Shown: positions 47,044-56,620 of the stretch, one piece after another
Layout of the letters: the number at the start of each line of letters is the position of its first letter
Position numbering within the stretch: the stretch's first letter is position 1
DNA from: Neocallimastix lanati (nom. inval.)
Taxonomy: Eukaryota > Neocallimastigomycota > Neocallimastigomycetes > Neocallimastigales > Neocallimastigaceae
Length of the DNA: 64,000 nt
Reading direction: 5' to 3'
Assembly: GCA_016946835.1 (NCBI GenBank)
Contig: JACVTC010000034.1
Coordinates: 372,001 to 436,000, forward strand
The notes under the pieces: model-generated
Told to the model about the DNA's origin: nothing
The model's database searches: none
What the model saw: only the letters and a program-made list of their open reading frames with translations
Position numbers and translations under genes: made by a program

Positions 47044-47741
47044 TGATATGCGGGACTTTTATGTGCTACTAATTTTTAATAGTATCGTTATATTTAATTA
47101 ACTTTTATTAATATATTTTAAATTATAAAACCCAATTAACCAAGGGTCTTCTCAAAACTACAATAAAGAAGATTAGTTATTAGGAAATCTTTATAATAAT
47201 TTAAATATATATTAATAATAATAAATATACATTTAAAATATATTATATTGGAGTATAGTATAATATATAATAAATATGTATTAAAATAATAAATATAATA
47301 AATATAACTATATAATTCTTAAAATGAAAATAAATAAAATTAAAAATATAAGAATATAATTATATAATAAATATGAATATAATAAATAATATCAACTATA
47401 TATATTTAATTATAATTAAAATAACTAAAACTATTTCATTATATTATATATTATAATATATAGAAGTATTATGTATTTTTAATATAAACTTTAAAATAAA
47501 TATGCATAGTTAAATTATATATATAAGTATATTCTTATATAATTTAGAAGAAATTAACTATTTAATTTAATATATTTAATATATTTCATATTATAATGAA
47601 TAATATATGTATAAATATTGAATAATATATGAATAAGAAATTATTTCAAATATTATTATTGACAAAAGAGATATAAATTTAATATTTAATAATTATTATT
47701 AAATATACAAATATGTTGCTACACATATTTGTTTTATATCA
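47044..47741 (-). repeat. Element B 5' LTR
   Basis: 698 bp, plus-strand ends TGATATGCGGG and TTTTATATCA. Related partial copies lie at 22286-22747 and 40336-40574. The LTR starting at 17189 (+) shares the AAAACAAATATGTGTAG end. Confidence 0.85.
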
Positions 47742-48549
47742 GATTTTTATAATTATTACGATTTTTATAATTTTTATTATAATTTTTATTATAATTCTTA
47801 TTATAATTTTTATTATTATAATTATTGTTATTAAATCTTTATAATTATTATTATTATTAAATTTAGTTTGATCCATGGTTCTGCTTGTTCTCCATTGTAA
47901 TGGCATTCATTTGTTAAATGACCATGTTGTCTACAAATGTGACAGTATTTGTTTGGAATTCTTCTTTGAAAATTATTTTGTCTGTGGCTTTTATATCTAT
48001 TATTTCTATTAAATACTAAGTCTAAATCTATGGGATTATTGTAGTTATTATAAATGTTACGATTATAATGATTAATTTGTGTTTTGATTATTTCGTTCAT
48101 GCGTTTTATAAATATATTTCTGGATTTGATAATATCATAATAATCTTTAGCTGTTTTACCAGGTTCAGGCAAGAAAGCAATTTGTAATTCCTTTGGTAGC
48201 GCCTTAAACATATACTGGATCTTGTCATTTTCACTCATATCGTAATTGGCTGTTTTAAGTTTGTTAAAAATGTTTAACATATCAGATAAACATTTTAAAA
48301 CTTCCATATAGTTTCGAGGCTTCATAATTTTCAGTTTCTTGATTAACTTCTCTACAATTAGTTCATCTGCTTCTTGGTTTATCTCTTCAAGTTTATTGAT
48401 CATGTCATAAGCAGATTCTGTGGTTTATTCTAGATACATATTAATTTATATTTAATTTATAATTACAATGTATTTAATATAATATAATTTAATATTTTAT
48501 TAAGTTTGAGCTAGAATATAACTTTATATTAATAAAGTTAACAGGAATT
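47742..48549 (-). mobile_element. Ty1/copia Gag fossil I with possible 5' LTR
   Basis: The minus strand reads a copia Gag: DMINKLEEINQEADELIVEK, NYMEVLKCLSDM, FKALPKELQIAFL, KTAKDYYDIIKSRN, and a CCHC knuckle CHICRQHGHLTNEC near 47905-47945. The tail is Asn-rich and is cut by the LTR of element B. Upstream, TGTTAACTTTATTAAT at 48549 (reading leftward) looks like a copia LTR start. Broken, few breaks. Confidence 0.65.
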
Positions 48550-48678
48550 TACATTTAAAATTATAAATTTAATAAAATAAAATTCATTTTATACATATAA
48601 TATAAATTTTATATAAGAATATAATATCTATAATTAAATATAAAATAAATATAAAATAATACATAATAATATATTATA
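48550..48678 (-). repeat. LTR fragment of the element C/H type
   Basis: Shares GGAATTTACATTT, AAAATTATAAATTT and ACATATAATATAAATT with the element H LTR (51271-51365). It directly flanks the copia LTR at 48679, with the TATAA target duplication between them. It is probably the rest of the LTR interrupted at 17498. Confidence 0.6.
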
Positions 48679-48854
48679 TGTCAATGAGTGAAGCTCAGAT
48701 TAATTATTTTATATTATATATTTTATTTATTTAATGATATTTTATTTAATAAAGAAGAATCCTTTTCTAAATAATAATTATTACATATATTTGATAATAA
48801 TTTTATTTTATAATAAAGCATAATGTATATAATTTTATTTACTATATTTTAACA
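48679..48854 (-). repeat. Copia element E, 3' LTR (176 bp), partner of the LTR at 17499
   Basis: Plus-strand ends TGTCAATGAGTG and ATATTTTAACA. Same length as the LTR at 17499-17674 and differing from it at about seven positions. Its outer flank on the minus strand is TATAA, equal to the flank of the 17499 LTR. A polypurine tract (TAGGGGGAA on the minus strand, 48855-48863) sits just inside. Confidence 0.85.
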
Positions 48855-49471
48855 TTCCCCCTACATTATGTCTTTTTTAGATATATTTTATTTTATTTTA
48901 TTTTATTTTATTTTATTTTATTTTATTTTATTTTATTTTATTTTATTTTATTTTATTTTATTTTATTTTATTTTATTTTATTTTATTTTATTTTATTTTA
49001 TTTTATTTTATTTTATTTTATTTTATTTTATTTTATTTTTATTTTATTTTTATTTTATTTTATTTTATTTTATAAATTATATCGTTATATTTCTTAATGT
49101 TAATACCTGATACTGGTTTTATTAAAGGATCAGCTAACATATCATTTATGCTAATATATTCTAATTTTATATTCTTCTCTTTTATTTTTTCTTGAATAAA
49201 TTTATATCTAGTATCAATATGTTTGCATCTACCTTTAGCATTTTCATCTTCAGCTATTGCTATACAAGCTTTATTATCTACTTTTATTTTTATTAAGACA
49301 TTCTTATTAGTTATTTCTTCGAATAAAATTTTTAACCATATTCCATAATGTTTTGCGCATTCAGTAAAACTAATAAATTCAGCTTCAGCTGTTGATAATG
49401 TAACATTTCTTTGAATTTGTGATTTCCAGGAAATTGGTCTATTTCCAAGTAAGAATATATATCCACCTACA
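48855..49471 (-). mobile_element. Copia element E: RNase H second half (fossil)
   Basis: Minus strand: VGGYIFLLGNRPISWKSQIQ, then LSTAEAEFISFTECAKHYG, then a segment matching IKVDNKACIAIAEDENAKG and GRCKHIDTRYKF. This is copia RNase H from just after the RRS motif to its end. Element D at 21500-21543 carries the part before it on the other strand. Confidence 0.75.
48885..49070. repeat. (TTTTA)n microsatellite
   Basis: About 36 copies of TTTTA with two slight interruptions near 49040-49055. It lies in the 3' untranslated part of the copia element between RNase H and the polypurine tract. Confidence 0.95.
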
Positions 49472-49474
49472 GAT

Positions 49475-50570
49475 TATATAGCTCTAAGAATCTTGTATTA
49501 AAGTCATAGATTCTTTCATTTGGATTGATCATAATTTTCTTAATTTGTCGTAATTTGTTTTCTTTCATATTTTCTCTTCAATATTTCTTTTTAATCAGGT
49601 TTACACATTCATTTAATGTTAGAATACGACCCAATTTAATAGGACCCTAACAATATCATCCTCACAAGCTGCAATGATATAACTAAATTTACCTTCATCA
49701 CTAAATATACGCTCTCTTCTAAACCAGTCAGTAATACGGAACTTCCAGATGATATGAAATGAAAATAAAAACCTTAATTATTAATAAATTATTTTATTAT
49801 TAATTACATAAAAATAAATCAATTAATCACTTGATTAATTATCATATGATTTATAAAATGATCCAGAAATAACGTAATATAAGATAAATTTATGTATCAT
49901 CATAAATTCTATTAAATACATATAATCAATGTAAAATAAAATTTATATCAAAAATTTTATGTTATGTAAATAATTTATAAATTAATTAAGTTTTATTTTA
50001 TTTAATTTTAATTATTTTTATTATATTTTTATTATATTTTTATTATATTTTTATATTTTTCTAATTATTATAAATATTTTATTATTTATATTATACTTTT
50101 TATAATATTCAACTAAATATTTAATTCTTATTATTTTAAAATAGTTTATAATTAAAGAGTATTATATAAAGAATACCTTTTACGTTATATTTATTCTTTG
50201 TAATTTTGCAATTTTGCAAATTGCCATTCATTCAATTAAAGTTATAATATCAAATTAAATATATCTTTTATTAATAAAATTAGTTTAGTAATATTCAATA
50301 TGAATTTATAAAAATTTAGTAGTTAAATAAATTTAAATTATAGAATAAATAAATAAATATTTAATAAATAAATAAATAAATTTATATTATATTAATAAAT
50401 TTCATAAATAAATTATATAACTTCTCCTAGTAAGAGATACTGAATCAGGCGTACTTTATCACAGATCTCTACATCTTTATGAACACCTCCAATCCTTGGT
50501 AGAGTTCTAGCATCAAAATCATTATTATCCACTAGATCTATTGAAGGAGAAGATGAACTTGACATCTTCA
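49475..50570 (-). mobile_element. Ty3/gypsy element H: front half of Gag, with an inserted piece
   Basis: Minus strand. The front (50460-50560) reads MSSSSSPSIDLVDNNDFDAR and TLPRIGG, matching element B Gag. After a foreign stretch it continues at 49475-49750 with IWKFRITDWFRRE and a YDFNTRFLELYN end. It ends at the right breakpoint of the 27.9-kb inversion. Gag of this type continues at 21546 on the other strand. Confidence 0.7.
49751..50466. mobile_element. About 715-bp insertion within the element H Gag
   Basis: AT-rich, non-coding sequence separating two adjoining Gag segments. Plus-strand ends read TGATATGAAATG and CTTTATCACA with GAT repeated at both edges. It looks like a solo LTR or a small non-autonomous insertion. 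The family is unknown, and the duplication is too short to be sure of the edges. Confidence 0.4.
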
Positions 50571-51114
50571 CAAAATTCAGGATAATAAATATTTTATATA
50601 TATATAATAAGTTTAACAATATAGTTTTATTAATTAATAAAAACACGTTTAATATTTTATAGCAATTAAATATATAATTTAGTCACGTCACTATTAAATT
50701 TTTTTTTTTTTTACTATTTAATATTATTTATTACTACTTTATTATTAGTATTATTATTTTTTATAATATATAATAAACTAATAGCTAATAGTTAAAGGCT
50801 TATTCGTTTTTATACTGATTCAAACACCCAGTTACCTTTTATTACAAATAAAATATTACAATTAATTAACTAACTTATTAATATTAACTAAATCTAACTT
50901 GTAATTAAAGACTTATTCGTTTTTATCCTGGTCCAAATTCCCAGCTGCCTTTAATAAATAAAAATTAATTATTTTTTTTTTTTACACATAAATATTAATT
51001 TTCAACTAATATTATATTTAAACTTAATAAATTAACACATGAAAATAATTATAATAAAAATATATCTCTTAATAAAACACTTATAAAAATAATACAACTA
51101 TATTACTGCGCATT

Positions 51115-51130
51115 CCCGATATCTCCACCA
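51115..51130 (-). promoter_or_regulatory. Element H primer binding site candidate
   Basis: TGGTGGAGATATCGGG on the minus strand, five bases after the LTR start at 51136. Identical in type and spacing to element B. The leader between it and Gag (50571-51114) is AT-rich with T tracts. Confidence 0.65.
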
Positions 51131-51135
51131 ATTTT

Positions 51136-51365
51136 TGATATACGGGACTTTTATGTACTATATTTTAATTATAATAATATAGTTATATCTTTATTTAATA
51201 TATTATTACTTTTCCTAAATAATTAAAAAAAAACCCGTCTAAAATAATTATATTAGAAATTGGTTATTATAAGGAATTTACATTTTAAAATTATAAATTT
51301 TCTAATATAAAAATACACTTTAAACATATAATATAAATTATATATATAAGAATATTATATCTATA
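51136..51365 (-). repeat. Element H 5' LTR, partial
   Basis: Begins TGATATACGGGACTTTTATG, like the element B LTR, and is cut at 51365 by the copia LTR that starts at 51366. Confidence 0.7.
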
Positions 51366-54300
51366 TGTCGTTAAGAATAAAATGATATTTGGTTTTAATA
51401 TAAATTTATTTATTAAAATATTTAATAGGTAATTACAATGTTAACAAATTTAGAAAAATTACATTTTATTTATACTTGTTGTGGCTAGTGCCAAATATAA
51501 TGAACTTTTATTACAATTAATTAAAGAAGTATTTCAAATATAATGAGATAAATTATATAACGAATATTAATATAATAAATTTAATACAATAATTCTTTAT
51601 ATTCTAACATTCCCCTGTCAAACTTAATTTTCTGTTATATCAAAAATTATGTTTGAGAATTTCTTCATTTTAGGTCCATTAACCGTTTTAGTCAAAACGT
51701 CAGCTAACATTCTTTCCGTATCAATATATTCTAATATAATTCTTTTCATTTTAATATGATCTTTGTTAAAATAGAATTTTAAATTAATATGTCTTAATTT
51801 TGAATTTAATTGTCCATTTTCAATTATTGTTTTACTAGAAATGTTGTCAGTGTAAATTTTAATTGGTTTGTCGAAACTGAATAATTCAGTTAACATATTT
51901 CTTATCCAAAGTACCTTTTTTACGCATTCTGAAGTTCCGATATATTCCGCTTCCATTGCAGAGGTAGCTACTGTAGATTGCTTTTTTGATGACCAACAAA
52001 TTGGGCTTTTTCCCATAAGAATTATATTTCCGGAGGTTGACTTTTTATCAGTTATATCTCCCCCTAAGTCAGCGTCCGTAAAAGTAAAAAATTCCCCTGT
52101 TCCTGTGTATTTAATTTTATAATTTAAAGTTGAATTTAAATATTTAAGAATATTAATTATCTTATTCCAGTCTGAAATATTTGGGTTCTCAGCTTTCCTA
52201 GTGGCTTTATTAACAGCAAATGAGATATCAGGACAACTACATTTAGCTAAATAAATAAGGGAACCTAAGGCACTTTTATATGTTGTTTTATTAAACGGAT
52301 TGTTATTTTCGTTTATATTATCACCAGTACAAGGTGTATTAGTTTTAGGAGTATTATTAATTTTGAATTTTGATAAAATATTTTTAATGTAAGTAATCTG
52401 AGAAATTAAGTATGAGTTATTCTGTTTTTCTACTGTTATACTAAGTAAATAGTTGATTCTTTCACAATTTGAAATTTTGAATTTTTCTTTTATTAATTTA
52501 ATGGTTTTGGAAATTTCTTGGTCCTTATCTGTAATAATCATGTCATCAACATAAATGCCGATTATACATGATGTACTTTCCTTATTGACCTTTTTAAATA
52601 TACATGGTTCAGAGACAAGTTGTTGAAATCCAATGTTTTCAAGAAAAACAGTAATAGTTTCATTCCATACTCTTTCCGATTGCTTTAATCCGTAAAGCAC
52701 CTTATTTAATTTCCAATAGCCCTTACCATAATTTTTGTCTCCTTGAAGAATATTAACAAAAATATCCTTATCTAATTTTGTGTTTAAGTAAGCAGCTTTA
52801 ATATCGGGTTGGAAAATATTCCAATGAAATATTGCTGCTAATAAAATAATAAATTTCATGCTGTCAATACTTAAAGTTGGGGAGAATGTTAATTCATAAT
52901 CGATTCCTCGGATTTGGCTTTAGCGACTATATGTGCTTTAAATCTAGTGATCATGTTATTATTATCCTTTTTTATGTTGAAAATCCATTTTGTTTTTATA
53001 GGTTTTTTATCTTCTGGTAATTTAGAAATGTAAGTCATAATTTTGTTACTATATAAATTATTTAATTCGTCATTAATAGCATTTAACCATTCTTCTTTAT
53101 TTTTACCCGGTTTAAGTGATATTATCCAACATTTTTCCTTTTATTGAGAATATTATCATCAAAGGTATGTCTTCTTTTGCCAATCGTATTATTGATAGTA
53201 ATAGGGTTCAAATGGAAATTGTTATCAGATGAAATTTTAAATGAATTTAGATTTTCTAAAACATCATCTATAGTGTATTCGTCGTTTAAAGTTGTTTGTT
53301 CATTACTTGTATGAGGTTCATTTTCAATAACAATATCAGTGTCATTTGAAAAGTAATGGATTGCTTGTGAAGCCTTTTGTTCCTTATAGTTTTCATCTGG
53401 TAGAGTAAAGTTCGTGGGTTGATCTTCATCAAATACTACTCGGACTAAATGTAACTTGGGGTCTTCGTAATATATTTTGTGAAAAGTTTTTATAATAGGA
53501 AATACACCCAAATGTTTTAATATATTTTAAATCAACCTTTTTATTGAAGAAGACTTCATTAGGTATGGCATTTCCTATACTTCTATGTGGGTTAATATTA
53601 TATAACTAATTCGCATAGTTAATTGCATAATCCCAAAACTTTTGATCTAGCTTACTCCAAGATAAAAGGGTTCTTGCGCAATTGATCAATGTTTGATTTA
53701 ATCTTTCTGCTTTGCCATTATTCTCGGGATTATAAGGAGGCGAATAGAGTTTAGTAATACCGTTCTTTAAGCAATATTTTTCAATTTTCGTATTTTTAAA
53801 TTCCAATCCATTATCGGTTTTAAAGAATTTAATATTACAGTTGAAGCAATTTGAAATTGTTTTAAAGAATTGAATAGTAGTATTAGGAACATCTCTTTTC
53901 CTTTTAAGTAAAAATATCCATGATTTTCTGGAAAATTCATCAATAAATGTTAAGATGAATTTCTTGCCTGTTCCAGATGTAATGCCCATAGGACCTATTA
54001 GATCTGAATGAATTGTTTCTAATATTCCGGAAGCTGTAGGAGGAATACCATTATGAGGTAATCTTTTAAGTTTAGAAATTTTACAATTCAAGCATTCATG
54101 TTTCTTTATGTTGTGTAATTCTAGGTATTGTGATAAATTATTGTGATAGAAGTGTCCTAAACGATTGTGCCATATGGTTTTGCTATAATCATCCAATTCA
54201 TTTTTATTATTAGTTACACTTGAAATTGATGGTACTATTAGTTTTATTGGAATTCTTGCAATGTTGAATTTGTCAACATTGAACTATCCAATGATTTTTT

Positions 54301-54645
54301 CTTTATCAGTTATGTCGTCAGTCTTTTTAAGAATAAGTGATGTTTTGTTGATTTCACTTGAATATCTATTCCTGTATAATTTAAATCCACTTAATAAATT
54401 TTTATTGATTCTTTTAGAATAATAAACATTGTCTAATCGGATTATTTCATTATTGATTGTTCCTTCGAATGTTCCAATGCCTTGAAATTCACAAATGGAA
54501 TTATTTGCACATCTCATTTGGATTCTTTCATTACGAAAATTCTTTAAGATATTTTTAATATTTGTAATATGTTCTGAACATCCTGTATCGTAGGTCCAAA
54601 TGATATAACTATCATTTGAATTGATTTCTTCACTCGTCAAATGAT
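51366..54645 (-). mobile_element. Ty1/copia element F (fossil, 3' LTR to protease)
   Basis: Minus strand. The 3' LTR is 51366-51609 (244 bp, TGTTAGAATATAAAG...ACGACA on the coding strand). A polypurine tract (GACAGGGGAA) is at 51610-51619. Reverse transcriptase and RNase H (51624-52990) show QPDIKAAYLNTKLD, LYGLKQSERVWNET, IYVDDMIITDK, TFTDADLGGD, STSGNIILMG, AMEAEYIGTSECV and MLADVLTK. Integrase (53100-54196) shows WHNRLGHFYHN, CLNCKISKLK, FIDEFSRKSW, FFKTDNGLEF and NPENNGKAERLNQT. Protease (about 54560) shows TYDTGCSEHITN. Gag and the 5' LTR are absent. Only about three or four breaks, so it is the best-kept copia here. Confidence 0.88.
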
Positions 54646-56620
54646 TGATAGCTTTTATAATAATGAAGAATGAAGAAACAATAATAATAGGAGAAGAAAT
54701 AACATTAAAAGGTATATCAATTATAATAATAAATTCAAATTAGGTAATAAATATAACTTTGACTTAAATTTTAATGAATTAAGAACGATTATTGAAGATA
54801 ATCCTTACACCAAAAATAATCAACATTCAAATAATAATGGCAAAAAGTTTGCTTTATTCATTAATCGTTATGATAAAAATTTTGCCATTGACAAATATTT
54901 AAACGTCAATAAGATTGAGAAAGAATATAATAAAGAATATAGTAAAGAATTTAATACAAATTTAATCAATAATGAAAAAATCTATATGATTATATGATTC
55001 CGGAGCCTGAGAACATATTAAATGCAATAAATTACTCTTAGAAAAATTATACAAAAGAAAACATCAATTTAATATGCATAAATAATACCGAATGTAAATT
55101 TGAAGGATATGGAGAATTTGAATTTAGGATAAATTATCATACTTTTATACTAAAACATGTACTATATTTTTCAGATGTAATTTAAAATATTATTAGTGAA
55201 GTAGAATGGGCAAAAGATGGCGTAAATAATTTGATCAACAGTAATAACAATATTGTATATTTAAAATTATTAGACAAAGATTATAATAAAATTGCCTCCT
55301 TTCAGGTAAATGAAACATTGAATTATGAATTATTGTTATACACAAAAATAATATCATTAACAATAAACGCCAAATATTTTCAATAAATAAGAATACTAAT
55401 GAATTAAATATTATAAATACTATTTTATTTTAATTAATAATATTCGCTTATTTAGGTATTTATTAATTAATTAATAATCTATTATTATTTTTAAAAAAAA
55501 CCACTAATTGTAGTATACCAAATACGCTAATTATATTTATAACAAAATTCCACATTCAGGTAATAATAGTAAAATACCTAATGAAGCCTTTTATACCTAT
55601 AAAATCAAAATTAACCATATAAAAGTATTTGGTTATATCACTTATAAAAACCCTTCATTTAAAAAGAAAAATGTTTACTCCAAATACAAAGAAAGGAATA
55701 TTTCTAGGGTATAGCGAAAAATTTAGTTGATATATAATCATGGATTATTACAATTTTATAATACACTTAGTTCGTGATATCAATTGCTTGGAAAATGTTC
55801 CAGCTAATCTCAAAATTCAAAATAATATTAAAAATAACAAAAAAGATATAGATTTTTTAATTTTTAGTTTTTAATTGTTTAAATTATGTTCAGACTTATA
55901 ATGTAAATATTGAATTAGATAAAAACAAAAACAATCAAAATTTAATAAATTGAAAATTCTAAAAACCCATCTGAAAACAATAATATTTCATATAATACAG
56001 TTGAAAAATCTAATCAACAATTACTCTGAAATGACATTAATAACTCCAATATTATTTTTTTATAAATTCAAAAACTACAGACAAAATAAATTCAAATAGT
56101 AACTATTCCATTAATTATAATAATGAACTCCATAATGAAAATCTAGTTAATAACTCAGACTCAAGTGTAATCTTGAAAATCAGAATAATTCTAATAAAAA
56201 AATTTTTAATAAATTCTGAAGAAAAAATTTTAATAATGACCAAATCTTAACTAATAATAGATTTGATGAAAATAATTTAAATAAAATTTTTTATCAATTA
56301 ATAATGAAAAATTCAATAATAAGAATTTAGTTAATAATACTTAGACTAAAATTTTTCTAATACTAATTTAGAAAACGATAAAAATTTTAATGAACCAACT
56401 TTGGGCGTGGTTATTGTAAACTTGACAAAGCTCTGTATAGTTTAAAACAATCAGGTTGACAATTGTATCTTACCATTTCTAATTTTCTTATTAAACAAGG
56501 TTTTTCTCAATCAATTTCTGAAAAATGTGTTTTCTTCAAGAAAAATAACAATTTATTAGTATGTGTTAATGGTTTATATGTTGATGATATGATAATCGCT
56601 GGTTATAAATAATACTTCTT
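54646..56620 (+). mobile_element. Ty1/copia element G (heavily decayed), head-to-head with F
   Basis: The plus strand begins in an Asn-rich Gag tail (NNNNRRRNNIKRYINYNN near 54680-54735). It continues through a decayed protease (DSGA and EHI near 54998-55020), an integrase end (GIFLGYSEKF near 55695-55730) and reverse transcriptase scraps with KALYSLKQSG near 56425 and LYVDDMIIAGYK near 56575. More than ten breaks, so clearly old. It abuts element F at 54645 in the opposite orientation. Confidence 0.65.

Larger units (their letters stand above)
40336..47741 (-). mobile_element. Ty3/gypsy element B (fossil, nearly full outline)
   Basis: Minus-strand element. The 5' LTR is 47044-47741 (698 bp, ends TGATAT...ATATCA). 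The 3' LTR is incomplete at 40336-40574 and matches the other LTR over that span. A primer site, gag, protease, reverse transcriptase, RNase H and integrase are all present in order. Pol and gag are broken in about five or six places. No target duplication can be checked because the left LTR is cut. The 5' LTR abuts the Asn-rich tail of a copia Gag, into which B seems to have inserted. Confidence 0.85.
21543..49474. other. Inferred 27.9-kb inverted segment
   Basis: At 21543-21545 the copia D RNase H (+) abuts a Ty3 Gag (+). At 49472-49474 the rest of a copia RNase H (-) abuts the front of a Ty3 Gag (-). The halves are complementary at both junctions, share ATC (GAT on the plus strand at 49472-49474), and the outer 176-bp LTR pair has matching TATAA flanks. 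All of this fits a single inversion after both elements were in place. Confidence 0.75.

Noticed and set aside
48868-49110. Open frame in the TTTTA microsatellite as a hydrophobic protein
   Set aside because: It is the translation of a pentamer repeat and is not a gene.
6076-56620. A reassigned genetic code with TGA as Trp
   Set aside because: The apparently whole chromovirus uses TGG for Trp and ends both genes in TAA. In-frame stops in the other elements are explained by ordinary decay.
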